From NCBI RefSeq assembly GCF_013694365.1, contig NZ_CP059275.1, positions 2,021,668-2,085,667 of the forward strand: a DNA stretch of 64,000 bases, read 5' to 3'. Shown piece by piece: positions 37,066-47,699 of this stretch. The notes below the pieces were generated by a model. It ran no database searches. It was given only the letters and a program-made list of their open reading frames with translations, and was not told where the DNA came from. This DNA comes from Limosilactobacillus reuteri. GTDB lineage: Bacteria > Bacillota > Bacilli > Lactobacillales > Lactobacillaceae. Each line of letters opens with the position of its first letter. Position 1 is the stretch's first letter. The translations under genes were made by a program, and so were the position numbers.

Positions 37066-37524
37066 ATGGCTAATAAATTAAATAGCTTAGCCCATACGAA
37101 GTGGTTATGTAAGTATCACATCGTATTCATACCAAAGTATAGACGTAAAGCGATCTTCAATCAATACCGAAGAGACCTGAGAGATTATATTCGTTTGTTG
37201 TGCAAATATAAGGGAGTAGAAATAATTGAAGGTCATATGATGCCAGATCATGTGCACTTATTAGTAAGTATTCCGCCGAAGCTAAGTGTATCGCAGTTTA
37301 TGGGATACTTAAAAGGGAAAAGTGCATTAATGATGTTTGATCGACATGCAAACTTAAAATACAAATATGGGAACCGACATTTTTGGGCTGAAGGCTACTA
37401 TGTAAGTACAGTTGGATTGAATGAATCCACGATAAAGAAGTATATCCGAGATCAAGAGAAACATGATATAGCAATGGATAAGCTAACAAGTGTGGAATAT
37501 TCAGACCCTTTTAAGGGTAAGTGA
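37066..37524 (+). CDS. tnpA: IS200-type transposase TnpA, copy 2
   Basis: Identical to 36516-36974. The join falls exactly at the ATG, so the leader is missing. A GTG-type extension upstream is right-end sequence of the previous copy. Confidence 0.9.
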   Translation: MANKLNSLAHTKWLCKYHIVFIPKYRRKAIFNQYRRDLRDYIRLLCKYKGVEIIEGHMMPDHVHLLVSIPPKLSVSQFMGYLKGKSALMMFDRHANLKYKYGNRHFWAEGYYVSTVGLNESTIKKYIRDQEKHDIAMDKLTSVEYSDPFKGK

Positions 37525-38091
37525 AACATGATCGTGAACTTGTGTTAACTCACTAAATTCTGAACCGTTGTCAGAGGTTATTGTCTTAAAGATGCGATAG
37601 TAAGCATCTGTGCCCATTTTCTGGCGTAAATTTATAAAGAACTGATTTACTACATGCGCAGTTTTACCAGCAATTTTACTCGTGATATTAACTCGTGAAA
37701 GGCGATCAGTCATTACTAGTACAACACTGTCATTACCTTTTTTCTGTCCCTGAACTGTATCTAGTTCCCAATGGCCAATTTCGGACCGTTGGTCCGCAGT
37801 TTGAGGTCGTTCAGCAATATTAGGCCCTAAGCACCTTTTAGTTTGCGGATGAGTTCGATGATGCTTACGTTTAGGTTTTTCAAAGAGGTCTAAATTGGAC
37901 GTACGAAGCACACCCTCATTAATCCATTGATATAAAGTTACAACCGACTTTGGGATCAGAGTGCCATCATTCATTAAATCTCGAGCCTTATAAATAACCG
38001 CTTGTGGGGAGTAATGGTGGTCGTCAAACTCACCAAGCATTAGCTGATCAGCTAATCGTAAAAATTGCTTTGAAGAATAATATAAGCTTAT
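37525..38091 (-). pseudogene. IS30 (lineage a) transposase middle, antisense
   Basis: A variant of 27557-28111 with a few substitutions (RPQTADQ preceded by NIAERP, QGQKKGND). Perfect palindrome with the next piece, centred at AATATAAGCTTATATT. Confidence 0.86.
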
Positions 38092-38645
38092 ATTATTCTT
38101 CAAAGCAATTTTTACGATTAGCTGATCAGCTAATGCTTGGTGAGTTTGACGACCACCATTACTCCCCACAAGCGGTTATTTATAAGGCTCGAGATTTAAT
38201 GAATGATGGCACTCTGATCCCAAAGTCGGTTGTAACTTTATATCAATGGATTAATGAGGGTGTGCTTCGTACGTCCAATTTAGACCTCTTTGAAAAACCT
38301 AAACGTAAGCATCATCGAACTCATCCGCAAACTAAAAGGTGCTTAGGGCCTAATATTGCTGAACGACCTCAAACTGCGGACCAACGGTCCGAAATTGGCC
38401 ATTGGGAACTAGATACAGTTCAGGGACAGAAAAAAGGTAATGACAGTGTTGTACTAGTAATGACTGATCGCCTTTCACGAGTTAATATCACGAGTAAAAT
38501 TGCTGGTAAAACTGCGCATGTAGTAAATCAGTTCTTTATAAATTTACGCCAGAAAATGGGCACAGATGCTTACTATCGCATCTTTAAGACAATAACCTCT
38601 GACAACGGTTCAGAATTTAGTGAGTTAACACAAGTTCACGATCAT
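38092..38645 (+). pseudogene. IS30 (lineage a) transposase middle
   Basis: Exact reverse complement of the preceding piece: LYYSSKQFLRLADQLMLGEF to ELTQVHDHV. The in-frame extension upstream reads antisense DNA. Confidence 0.86.
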
Positions 38646-38775
38646 GTTTCTATTTTAGAGCTGGTCGATTGCCAATGGGTAAAATTAAGAATGTCACTGT
38701 TCGTCTGAACGTTGCTGGTCAATATTACATTACTGTTTTAGTGGAAAGCGAAAACCAAACTCTTCCTAAAACAAG
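38646..38775 (+). pseudogene. tnpB: tnpB fragment (GRLPMGK block)
   Basis: A 126-bp block (FRAGRLPMGKIKNVTVRLNV to TLPKTS), repeated immediately as the start of the next piece. Confidence 0.83.
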
Positions 38776-39335
38776 TATTTTAGAGCTGGTCGATTGCCAA
38801 TGGGTAAAATTAAGAATGTCACTGTTCGTCTGAACGTTGCTGGTCAATATTACATTACTGTTTTAGTGGAAAGCGAAAACCAAACTCTTCCTAAAACAAG
38901 TAAATATATTGGTGGCGATTTAGGACTTAAGTCATTACTTAATCTTTCAGATGGATGCAAGGAACCGATCAATCATTTTGAAGACAAATACCATAAAAAG
39001 TTGTATCGTTGGGAGAAATTACGTAGTCGTCGGTTCTTAAAGGCTCAGCAGGAAATCGCCTGGGATCATCATAATAAAGTGTTAGTTCCACGGCAATTAG
39101 ATGATTTTAAGAATTATCAGAAAGCTCGTATTATGGTGGCGAAGTATCGGCAAAAGATTGCCAACCAACGGTTGGATCAGCTACAAAAATTCACTACTAA
39201 ATTGGTCAAAAAGTACGACATCATTGTGTTGGAAAAACTTAATACTAAGGGAATGATGAAGAATCACCATTTAGCTAGAGCAATCGCTAACGCTAGCTGG
39301 TCAAAATTAGTAGATATGTTGCAATATAAGTGTAA
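38776..39335 (+). pseudogene. tnpB: tnpB middle part with RuvC-like residues
   Basis: It extends the protein through KYIGGDLGLKSLLNLSDG (RuvC-I aspartate), a helical segment (HNKVLVPRQLDDFKNYQKAR) and YDIIVLEKLNTKGMMKNHHL (RuvC-II glutamate). With 3912-4441 this covers about 310 residues of TnpB. The zinc finger and RuvC-III part is not found anywhere in the window. The last 120 bases are repeated at 39336-39456. Confidence 0.86.
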
Positions 39336-39456
39336 AAGTACGACATCATTGTGTTGGAAAAACTTAATACTAAGGGAATGATGAAGAATCACCATTTAGC
39401 TAGAGCAATCGCTAACGCTAGCTGGTCAAAATTAGTAGATATGTTGCAATATAAGT
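39336..39456 (+). pseudogene. tnpB: tnpB RuvC-II block, direct repeat
   Basis: Repeats about 39214-39333 (YDIIVLEKLNTKGMMKNHHL to DMLQYKC). Confidence 0.82.
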
Positions 39457-39584
39457 GTGACTCGCCAGTCAGCGAACTCCTTCCCATTGTCGAAGGTAAT
39501 CGACTTGAAGAAGTGGGGTGGAAACTTTGCCAACCATTCCTGTAAGTGCTGGATCACACTGGTGGCCGTCTTACTATGGACGTT
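39457..39584 (-). pseudogene. IS30 (lineage b) transposase fragment, antisense
   Basis: Reverse complement of about 40010-40134 (NVHSKTATSVIQHLQEW to GKEFADWR). Confidence 0.82.
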
Positions 39585-40136
39585 AAGCTCCAAGAATATT
39601 ACCAACACTATCGTGAAAACAAGGCTCATTGCGGTCGGAAGGCTATTCAATTGCCCACTGATGAGGTAACTTATATCAAAGCCAAAGTGGCTCAAGGCTG
39701 GACGCCAGACACAATTATGGGACGCGCTGAACGGCCACTCAGCTGTAGTATGCGGACGCTTTACCGCCTTTTCGAGCGGGGCAATTTTGATGTGCGGACC
39801 TTGCCGATGAAAGGCAAGCGTCGCCCCAATGGTTACGTAGAACGGCGGGGGAAGGCCGGTCAACTTGGCCAAAGCATTCACCAACGGGCTATCGACTTTC
39901 CCAACTTTAACCGTGAATTCGGCCACCTTGAAGCCGACACCGTCCAGGGCAAAGGACATCAGGGCGCCGTTATGACTTTGGTAGAACGGACTTCCAAAGT
40001 CGAAGTGATTCTTAACGTCCATAGTAAGACGGCCACCAGTGTGATCCAGCACTTACAGGAATGGTTGGCAAAGTTTCCACCCCACTTCTTCAAGTCGATT
40101 ACCTTCGACAATGGGAAGGAGTTCGCTGACTGGCGA
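39585..40136 (+). pseudogene. IS30 (lineage b) transposase, central part
   Basis: About 183 residues from KLQEYYQHYRENKAHCGRKA through EVTYIKAKVAQGWTPDTIMG, the first aspartate FGHLEADTVQGKGHQGAV and the second TFDNGKEFADWR. The start (MTYHHLTIDELT) is at 27518 and the C-terminus at 49024-49365 (antisense). Noticeably higher G+C than lineage a. Confidence 0.87.
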
Positions 40137-40262
40137 TTGTGTCTGGCGTCCAGCCTTGAGCCACTTTGGCTTTGATATAAGTTACCTCATCAGTGGGCAA
40201 TTGAATAGCCTTCCGACCGCAATGAGCCTTGTTTTCACGATAGTGTTGGTAATATTCTTGGA
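40137..40262 (-). pseudogene. IS30 (lineage b) transposase fragment, antisense
   Basis: Reverse complement of about 39587-39712. Confidence 0.82.
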
Positions 40263-40796
40263 GCGGTTATGGTGAAGGTAAAGGTATGAGTGTCACTATC
40301 CAAGACTTAGTCTTGGATCGCAATAACCTTAATCAGGCTTATTTGCGAGTTAAGAGAAATAAAGGAGCAGCAGGCATTGACGATATGACAGTCAATGACC
40401 TTCTGCCATATCTCAGAGAAAATAAGATGGAACTGATCGCTAGTTTGCGTGAGGGCAAGTATAAACCAGTACCAGTCAAACGGGTAGAAATTCCGAAGCC
40501 TAATGGTGGAGTAAGAAGACTTGGAATACCAACTGTGGTGGACCGAATGGTTCAACAAGCTGTAGCCCAAATTCTTACGCCTATCTTTGAACGTGTTTTC
40601 TCTGGTAATAGTTTTGGCTTCCGTCCCCACCGTGGGGCCCATGACGCTATTGCAAAAGTAGTAGATTTTTATAATCAAGGCTATCGAAGAGTTGTCGACT
40701 TAGACCTAAAAGCCTATTTTGATAACGTTAATCATGACTTAATGATTAAGTATCTCCAACAATATATTGATGACCCATGGACACTAAGACTCATGG
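40263..40796 (+). pseudogene. ltrA: Group IIC reverse transcriptase N-terminal part, variant 2, copy 1
   Basis: Encodes GYGEGKGMSVTIQDL to DDPWTLRL, with RT blocks up to VDLDLKAYFDNVNHD. It differs from 8359-9741 at several residues (ENKMELI, PVPVKR, GVRRLGI, FSGNSFG), so it comes from another intron copy. No YADD. Confidence 0.88.
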
Positions 40797-41328
40797 TTAT
40801 GGTGAAGGTAAAGGTATGAGTGTCACTATCCAAGACTTAGTCTTGGATCGCAATAACCTTAATCAGGCTTATTTGCGAGTTAAGAGAAATAAAGGAGCAG
40901 CAGGCATTGACGATATGACAGTCAATGACCTTCTGCCATATCTCAGAGAAAATAAGATGGAACTGATCGCTAGTTTGCGTGAGGGCAAGTATAAACCAGT
41001 ACCAGTCAAACGGGTAGAAATTCCGAAGCCTAATGGTGGAGTAAGAAGACTTGGAATACCAACTGTGGTGGACCGAATGGTTCAACAAGCTGTAGCCCAA
41101 ATTCTTACGCCTATCTTTGAACGTGTTTTCTCTGGTAATAGTTTTGGCTTCCGTCCCCACCGTGGGGCCCATGACGCTATTGCAAAAGTAGTAGATTTTT
41201 ATAATCAAGGCTATCGAAGAGTTGTCGACTTAGACCTAAAAGCCTATTTTGATAACGTTAATCATGACTTAATGATTAAGTATCTCCAACAATATATTGA
41301 TGACCCATGGACACTAAGACTCCTACTT
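40797..41328 (+). pseudogene. ltrA: Group IIC reverse transcriptase N-terminal part, variant 2, copy 2
   Basis: Exact direct repeat of the previous piece, offset about 530 bp. Confidence 0.88.
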
Positions 41329-41843
41329 TTGCAATAGCGTCATGGGCCCCACGGTGGGGACGGAAGCCAAAACTATTATCAGAGAAAACACGCTCAAAGA
41401 TAGGCGTAAGAATTTGGGCTACAGCTTGTTGAACCATTCGGTCCACCACCGTTGGTATTCCAAGTCTTCTTACTCCACCATTAGGCTTCGGAATTTCTAC
41501 CCGTTTGACTGGAGCTGGTTTATACTTGCCCTCACGCAAACTAGCGATCAGTTCCGTCTTATTTTCTCTGAGATATGGCAGAAGGTCATTGACTGTCATA
41601 TCGTCAACGCCTGCTGCTCCTTTATTTCTCTTAACTCGCAAATAAGCCTGATTAAGGTTATTTCGATCCAAGACCAGGTCTTGGATAGTGACACTCATAC
41701 CTTTACCTTCACCATAACCGGTACTACGCGCCCTTGTGTACTTTCGGTTTTCCAAACCTATCCTCGACAAGCGGTCAGCTTGTTGTTCTGTTTTCTGCGA
41801 TTGTCGCACCTGATTACACCTCCGATATAAGTTACAAGTTATT
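41324..41843 (-). pseudogene. ltrA: Group IIC reverse transcriptase N-terminal part, variant 3, antisense
   Basis: Antisense block covering domain IV leader, GTG start and the first about 165 codons; variant residue KGAAGVDDM. It mirrors the next piece. Confidence 0.87.
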
Positions 41844-41845
41844 GT

Positions 41846-42331
41846 GTGCGACAATCGCAGAAAACAGAACAACAAGCTGACCGCTTGTCGAGGATAGGTT
41901 TGGAAAACCGAAAGTACACAAGGGCGCGTAGTACCGGTTATGGTGAAGGTAAAGGTATGAGTGTCACTATCCAAGACCTGGTCTTGGATCGAAATAACCT
42001 TAATCAGGCTTATTTGCGAGTTAAGAGAAATAAAGGAGCAGCAGGCGTTGACGATATGACAGTCAATGACCTTCTGCCATATCTCAGAGAAAATAAGACG
42101 GAACTGATCGCTAGTTTGCGTGAGGGCAAGTATAAACCAGCTCCAGTCAAACGGGTAGAAATTCCGAAGCCTAATGGTGGAGTAAGAAGACTTGGAATAC
42201 CAACGGTGGTGGACCGAATGGTTCAACAAGCTGTAGCCCAAATTCTTACGCCTATCTTTGAGCGTGTTTTCTCTGATAATAGTTTTGGCTTCCGTCCCCA
42301 CCGTGGGGCCCATGACGCTATTGCAAAAGTA
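41846..42331 (+). pseudogene. ltrA: Group IIC reverse transcriptase N-terminal part, variant 3
   Basis: Forward version of the preceding antisense block, from VRQSQKTEQQADRLSRIGLE to GFRPHRGAHDAIAKV. Cut before the catalytic YADD. Confidence 0.87.
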
Positions 42332-42629
42332 AGTAGCTATAAGGCTGAAATTAACTGGATAAGGCTGCTAGACAAGTTGAAGTCCAATACTACTCGAAGT
42401 TGGTCTCAGTAAAGCTAACGATGACATGGTACGAAAGCTAATATTCTTACCCGGGGAGGCCTGACTTACAAGCTTCCGACAAGAGGAATAAGATAAATTT
42501 CCACAGAAGCAAGCGGTACAGTGATGTAGCGTTGAGTAAGTCAGGAGTCAGCCGAGGTCATAGTAGTTTGAGTAATCAGATGAAGGACTGAACGACAATA
42601 ACTTGTAACTTATATCGGAGGTGTAATCA
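42332..42629 (+). ncRNA. Group IIC intron RNA, domains I-IV part
   Basis: From AAGTAGCTATAAGGCTGAAA through TTACCCGGGGAGGCCTGACT to the GGAGGTG before the ORF; variant of 8066-8358 (GGCCTGACTT for GATCTGGCCT, compensated by AAGTCAGGAGTCAGCC), showing covariation in a helix. Confidence 0.82.
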
Positions 42630-43062
42630 GGTGCGACGATCGCAGAAAACAGAACAACAAGCTGACCGCTTGTCGAGGATAAGTTTGGAAAACCGAAAGT
42701 ACACAAGGGCGCGTAGTACCGGTTATGGTGAAGGTAAAGGTATGAGTGTCACTATCCAAGACTTAGTCTTGGATCGCAATAACCTTAATCAGGCTTATTT
42801 GCGAGTTAAGAGAAATAAAGGAGCAGCAGGCATTGACGATATGACAGTGCGACGATCGCAGAAAACAGAACAACAAGCTGACCGCTTGTCGAGGATAAGT
42901 TTGGAAAACCGAAAGTACACAAGGGCGCGTAGTACCGGTTATGGTGAAGGTAAAGGTATGAGTGTCACTATCCAAGACTTAGTCTTGGATCGCAATAACC
43001 TTAATCAGGCTTATTTGCGAGTTAAGAGAAATAAAGGAGCAGCAGGCATTGACGATATGACA
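42630..43062 (+). pseudogene. ltrA: Group IIC reverse transcriptase 5' end, variant 4, two tandem copies
   Basis: Two copies of a 218-bp block (VRRSQKTEQQADRLSRISLE to GAAGIDDMT), the second at 42848-43062. Only the first has its ribosome binding site. Confidence 0.85.
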
Positions 43063-43194
43063 TCAAAGATTGTCTGATTAATTGAGTTAGCGATTATAAT
43101 TCGTTAATTAAAACTCAAATAACGCGGTGTTCTCGGTTTATTGTTTTGTTAATAAAGAAATTAGATAGTATTTAGTTTTCAAAGTACAAACTCT

Positions 43195-43267
43195 GGGGAA
43201 TTAGCTCAGCTGGGAGAGCACCTGCTTTGCAAGCAGGAGGTCATCGGTTCGATTCCGTTATTCTCCA
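43195..43267 (+). tRNA. tRNA-Ala (UGC)
   Basis: Acceptor GGGGAAT pairs with ATTCTCC. The anticodon loop is TTTGCAA (TGC) and the T arm GGTTCGATTCC. Orientation is opposite to the surrounding rRNA spacer. Confidence 0.93.
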
Positions 43268-43342
<75 letters not shown>

Positions 43343-43396
43343 GGTAAACCTCTCAAAACTAAACAAAGTTTCTCCGATGTGTAGGTTCCGTTTTAT

Positions 43397-43501
<105 letters not shown>

Positions 43502-43628
43502 ATCCACTGATACAAAGTCACAACAGACTTAGGGATCAGTGAATCATCACTCATCAAATCACGTGCCTTATAAATAGCTGCTTGAGGAGAGTAACGATGC
43601 TCATCAAATTCACCAAGCATTAATTGGT
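43502..43628 (-). pseudogene. IS30 (lineage a2) transposase fragment, antisense
   Basis: Reverse complement of 43979-44102. It belongs to a second sequence type of lineage a (GEFDEHRYSPQAAIYKARDL). Confidence 0.82.
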
Positions 43629-44102
43629 CAAATGACGCACTTAAATGATACCATGTCTACTAGTTTATTGACTACTCATAAAAAGAATGCTCATCTTACT
43701 AAAGAAGAACGTGTGATGATTGCGACTTTAAAGTCGCAAGGACTTTCCAATCGTGCAATTGGTCGCCAATTAGGAGTTAATCATCAAACAATTAATAACG
43801 AGCTTAAACGTGGTACAGTTCGCCAAATTCGTCGTCAAAAATTCAATGGTAAGACTTACGATTACCCTCATCACATCTACAGTTATGAAGCTGGTCAGAA
43901 TATTTATCTTAAATGCCACCAACGGTCCGGTCGTCCTCGTTTATATTACCGCTCAAAGCGTTTTTTACAATTGGCCTACCAATTAATGCTTGGTGAATTT
44001 GATGAGCATCGTTACTCTCCTCAAGCAGCTATTTATAAGGCACGTGATTTGATGAGTGATGATTCACTGATCCCTAAGTCTGTTGTGACTTTGTATCAGT
44101 GG
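43629..44102 (+). pseudogene. IS30 (lineage a2) transposase, N-terminal half
   Basis: ATG at 43632. It shares the N-terminus of lineage a (MTHLNDTMSTSLLTTHKKNA) but diverges after NNELKRGTVRQIRRQKFNGK (LKCHQRSGRPRLYYRSKRFL), so it is a distinct IS30 copy. It ends at LYQW. Confidence 0.86.
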
Positions 44103-44280
44103 AGCTCGTTATTAATTGTTTGATGATTAACTCCTAATTGGCGACCAATTGCACGATTGGAAAGTCCTTGCGACTTTAAAGTCGCAATCATCACACGTTC
44201 TTCTTTAGTAAGATGAGCATTCTTTTTATGAGTAGTCAATAAACTAGTAGACATGGTATCATTTAAGTGCGTCATTTGAC
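44103..44280 (-). pseudogene. IS30 (lineage a) transposase 5' end, antisense
   Basis: Reverse complement of the first about 59 codons. Confidence 0.83.
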
Positions 44281-44491
44281 TTCATTGGCCATAGCTAATT
44301 GTTGTTTAAGTTCTTTGATTTGTTCTTCCGCTGTTTGCTTCATGGTACGTCACCTCCTTTGAATTATTCTTTGGTAATTATATCAAAGAATTCTTCTTTT
44401 AAATAGAAGTAACTCAATAAAAACTTCCATGAAGCAAACAGCGGAAGAACAAATCAAAGAACTTAAACAACAATTAGCTATGGCCAATGAA
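44281..44491. mobile_element. IS66 left end, inverted pair
   Basis: 44281-44405 is the transposase start and leader in reverse; 44429-44491 is the same start forward (MKQTAEEQIKELKQQLAMAN). The forward piece is preceded by AAGTAACTCAATAAAAACTT, possibly another IS66 leader. Confidence 0.78.
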
Positions 44492-44493
44492 AG

Positions 44494-44610
44494 TGTGGTG
44501 ATGATGGCTTGAAGGATACACCTGTACCCATGCCGAACACAGAAGTTAAGCTTCAACACGCCGAAAGTAGTTGGGGGATCGCTCCCTGCGAGGATAGGAC
44601 GTTGCCACGC
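44494..44610 (+). rRNA. rrf: 5S rRNA, variant
   Basis: 117 bases differing from 5994-6110 at one loop base (GTACCCATG for GTTCCCATG) and at the end (CCACGC for CCATGC). A distinct rRNA operon copy. Confidence 0.92.
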
Positions 44611-44613
44611 TAA

Positions 44614-44730
44614 GCGTGGCAACGTCCTATCCTCGCAGGGAGCGATCCCCCAACTACTTTCGGCGTGTTGAAGCTTAACTTCTGTGTTCGGCATGGGTAC
44701 AGGTGTATCCTTCAAGCCATCATCACCACA
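44614..44730 (-). rRNA. rrf: 5S rRNA variant, inverted copy
   Basis: Exact reverse complement of 44494-44610 with a three-base centre (TAA). Confidence 0.87.
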
Positions 44731-45425
44731 CTCTTTGTCTATCCATTGACGAATGTCCATTAAACATAGCTCGTGGATAGTGATTCATCCAATCATTAGT
44801 CGCTATGATCTGAGCACTACTATAGTTATTTATAGCTTCACCTTTGGTAATCTCCTTGCGGAGAAAACGATTATTGATTTCATTGGATCCGCGTTCCCAA
44901 GGAGAATATGGGTCAGTGTAAAAAACATGGTCATGAACTCGCGCTAACTCACTAAATTCAGAACCATTATCAGAAGTAATTGTTTTAAAATGCGATAGTA
45001 AGCACTCTTGCCAAGCTTCTGACGCAACTCAACAAAAAAATGATTCACTGCATATGTAGTTTTACTGGTAATTTTTCTCGTAATATTAACCCGTGAAAAA
45101 CGATCAGTCATTACTAGAACAACGCTATCCTTGCCATCTTTATGACCTTGAATAGTGTCTAGTTCCCAATGACCAATTTCGGACTCCGAAATTGGTCATT
45201 GGGAACTAGACACTATTCAAGGTCATAAAGATGGCAAGGATAGCGTTGTTCTAGTAATGACTGATCGTTTTTCACGGGTTAATATTACGAGAAAAATTAC
45301 CAGTAAAACTACATATGCAGTGAATCATTTTTTTGTTGAGTTGCGTCAGAAGCTTGGCAAGAGTGCTTACTATCGCATTTTAAAACAATTACTTCTGATA
45401 ATGGTTCTGAATTTAGTGAGTTAGT
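44731..45425. pseudogene. IS30 (lineage a2) transposase C-terminal half, inverted pair
   Basis: 44731-45183 is antisense and covers GHWELDTIQGHKDGKDS to the SSMDIY region. 45184-45425 is the forward partner (SEIGHWELDTIQGHKDGKDS to EFSELV). The palindrome is centred at 45184. A base is missing near 44990 relative to lineage a (TTAAAATGCG for TTAAAGATGCG), which breaks the frame. Confidence 0.82.
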
Positions 45426-45740
45426 GTACGTGGTCCTGATCATGATTCCATTCTTGCAAATTAATGCCGTATGCTTGTCCCACAACTACAAAACGATGTT
45501 TAAGATATTCAGATATTTCATCGTTAATTACTTTTCGACGATACTTAACCATCATTACCAAATGGTAATTAAGTAAGTATACTGAATGCTGATTTCTATC
45601 TAATTCTATTGTTATCACAACATTTTATAGATATATACTAAATATATCATAGAACAAAAGAAAAAGCACTAACGTGCTTTAAGAGAGCGATTCATCCCCT
45701 ACTTATAGAAGTAGGGGTATTCTCGCAAATTTATGGATAA
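45426..45740 (-). mobile_element. tnpA: IS605 left end and tnpA 5' part, antisense
   Basis: First about 65 codons of tnpA (MITIELDRNQHSVYLLNYHL to DQDHVH) with the left-end hairpin region; a slight variant of 4830-5105 (ATG as ATAACAATAG leader change). Confidence 0.82.
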
Positions 45741-45996
45741 AGGTGGATTATAGAATGAAGTTAGCCACCTAATTGGTGGTAAATGCAAAAACGCCATTCG
45801 GCGTGACATCAGGTATCATATTAAGTGAATCAAACCTATATGAAAGGATGTCCGTCAAATGACGCATGATGGTTAAGTATCGTCGAAAAGTAATTAACGA
45901 TGAAATATCTGAATATCTTAAACATCGTTTTGTAGTTGTGGGACAAGCATACGGCATTAATTTGCAAGAATGGAATCATGATCAGGACCACGTATG
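45741..45996 (+). mobile_element. IS30 left end joined to tnpA fragment
   Basis: 45744-45866 is the lineage-a IS30 left end up to MTH. 45866-45996 encodes MVKYRRKVINDEISEYLKHR to DQDHV of tnpA. Confidence 0.78.
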
Positions 45997-46403
45997 AAGG
46001 AAGTCTAAGGCAAAGTACTGCATCGATGAACAAGAAGTAGCTATAAGGCTGAAATTAACTGGATAAGGCTGCTAGACAAGTTGAAGTCCAATACTACTCG
46101 AAGTTGGTCTCAGTAAAGCTAACGATGACATGGTACGAAAGCTAATATTCTTACCCGGGGAGATCTGGCCTACACGTTTCCGACAAGAGGAATAAGTTTA
46201 ATTTCCACAGAAACAAGCGGTGCAGTGATGCAGTGTTGAGTAAGCCAGAAGTCAGCCGAGGTCATAGTAGTTTGAATAATCAGATGAAGGACTGAACGAC
46301 AATAACTTGTAACTTATATCGGAGGTGTAATCAGGTGCGACAATCGCAGAAAACAGAACAACAAGCTGACCGCTTGTCGAGGATAGGTTTGGAAAACCGA
46401 AAG
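45997..46403 (+). ncRNA. Group IIC intron RNA, domains I-IV
   Basis: From GAAGGAAGTCTAAGGCAAAG through TTACCCGGGGAGATCTGGCC to the ribosome binding site and GTG at about 46336, with the first 22 codons of the ORF. Confidence 0.82.
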
Positions 46404-46800
46404 CTACTTTTGCAATAGCGTCATGGGCCCCACGGTGGGGACGGAAGCCAAAACTATTATCAGAGAAAACACGCTCAAAGATAGGCGTAAGAATTTGGGC
46501 TACAGCTTGTTGAACCATTCGGTCCACCACAGTTGGTATTCCAAGTCTTCTTACTCCACCATTAGGCTTCGGAATTTCTACCCGTTTGACTGGTGCTGGT
46601 TTATACTTGCCCTCACGCAAACTAGCGATCAGTTCCATCTTATTTTCTCTGAGATATGGCAGAAGGTCATTGACTGTGTCATATCGTCAATGCCTGCTGC
46701 TCCTTTATTTCTCTTAACTCGCAAATAAGCCTGATTAAGGTTATTGCGATCCAAGACTAAGTCTTGGATAGTGACACTCATACCTTTACCTTCACCATAA
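46404..46800 (-). pseudogene. ltrA: Group IIC reverse transcriptase N-terminal part, antisense
   Basis: Two antisense blocks: GFRPHRGAHDAIAKV back to MTV, then GAAGIDDMT back to GYGEGKGMSV, meeting near 46677. Confidence 0.82.
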
Positions 46801-47211
46801 CCGATGGAACTGATCGCTAGTTTGCGTGAGGGCAAGTATAAACCAGCACCAGTCAAACGGGTAGAAATTCCGAAGCCTAATGGTGGAGTAAGAAGACTTG
46901 GAATACCAACTGTGGTGGACCGAATGGTTCAACAAGCTGTAGCCCAAATTCTTACGCCTATCTTTGAGCGTGTTTTCTCTGATAATAGTTTTGGCTTCCG
47001 TCCCCACCGTGGGGCCCATGACGCTATTGCAAAAGTAGGTTATGGTGAAGGTAAAGGTATGAGTGTCACTATCCAAGACTTAGTCTTGGATCGCAATAAC
47101 CTTAATCAGGCTTATTTGCGAGTTAAGAGAAATAAAGGAGCAGCAGGCATTGACGATATGACACAGTCAATGACCTTCTGCCATATCTCAGAGAAAATAA
47201 GATGGAACTGA
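46801..47211 (+). pseudogene. ltrA: Group IIC reverse transcriptase pieces, forward
   Basis: 46804-47035 encodes MELIASLREGKYKPAPVKRV to GAHDAIAKV. 47037-47162 encodes GYGEGKGMSVTIQDL to GIDDMT. 47163-47211 is a further short piece. The order is scrambled relative to the intact gene. Confidence 0.82.
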
Positions 47212-47340
47212 TGAATATGTCCAAGACGCTCCAGTCAATTCAATGTGATTAAGTTGTCGAACCGCCGTATACGGAACCGTACGTACGGTGGTGTGAGAGG
47301 TCGATAATTGAACTAATCAATTATCTCCTACTCGATTAAT
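47212..47340 (+). ncRNA. Group IIC intron 3' end with domains V and VI
   Basis: Last RT codons (MNMSKTLQSIQCD, TAA), then domain V (GAACCGCCGTATACGGAACC, GTACGTACGGTGGTGTG) and domain VI with bulged A (AATTGAACTAATCAATTATC) ending CTCCTACTCGAT. The 3' exon begins TAATGCCTTTAG. Confidence 0.85.
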
Positions 47341-47699
47341 GCCTTTAGACCTGGTTGAGTGCGCGAGCAGAGCGAGTGCACGAAACAAAAAAACACCTGC
47401 TATGCGGGTGGGCGATAAAAATTATATAAAAAAGGCCTCTTTTGCCTTAAGATGTAGGTGTTCAAGCCAAAGCCAATAAGGGAAAAGAGGTTATATAAAT
47501 ATGGCTAATAAATTAAATAGCTTAGCCCATACGAAGTGGTTATGTAAGTATCACATCGTATTCATACCAAAGTATAGACGTAAAGCGATCTTCAATCAAT
47601 ATGGCTAATAAATTAAATAGCTTAGCCCATACGAAGTGGTTATGTAAGTATCACATCGTATTCATACCAAAGTATAGACGTAAAGCGATCTTCAATCAA
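47341..47699 (+). mobile_element. tnpA: IS200 left end and two tnpA 5' fragments
   Basis: Leader with hairpin CACCTGCTATGCGGGTG, then ATG at 47502 (MANKLNSLAHTKWLCKYHIV) for about 33 codons, repeated from 47600. The left-end leader is otherwise not seen in the window in full. Confidence 0.8.

Noticed and set aside
41276..42313. 345-residue minus-strand open frame
   Set aside because: It crosses a palindrome of reverse transcriptase sequence and its complement. The first half is an antisense shadow of the gene.
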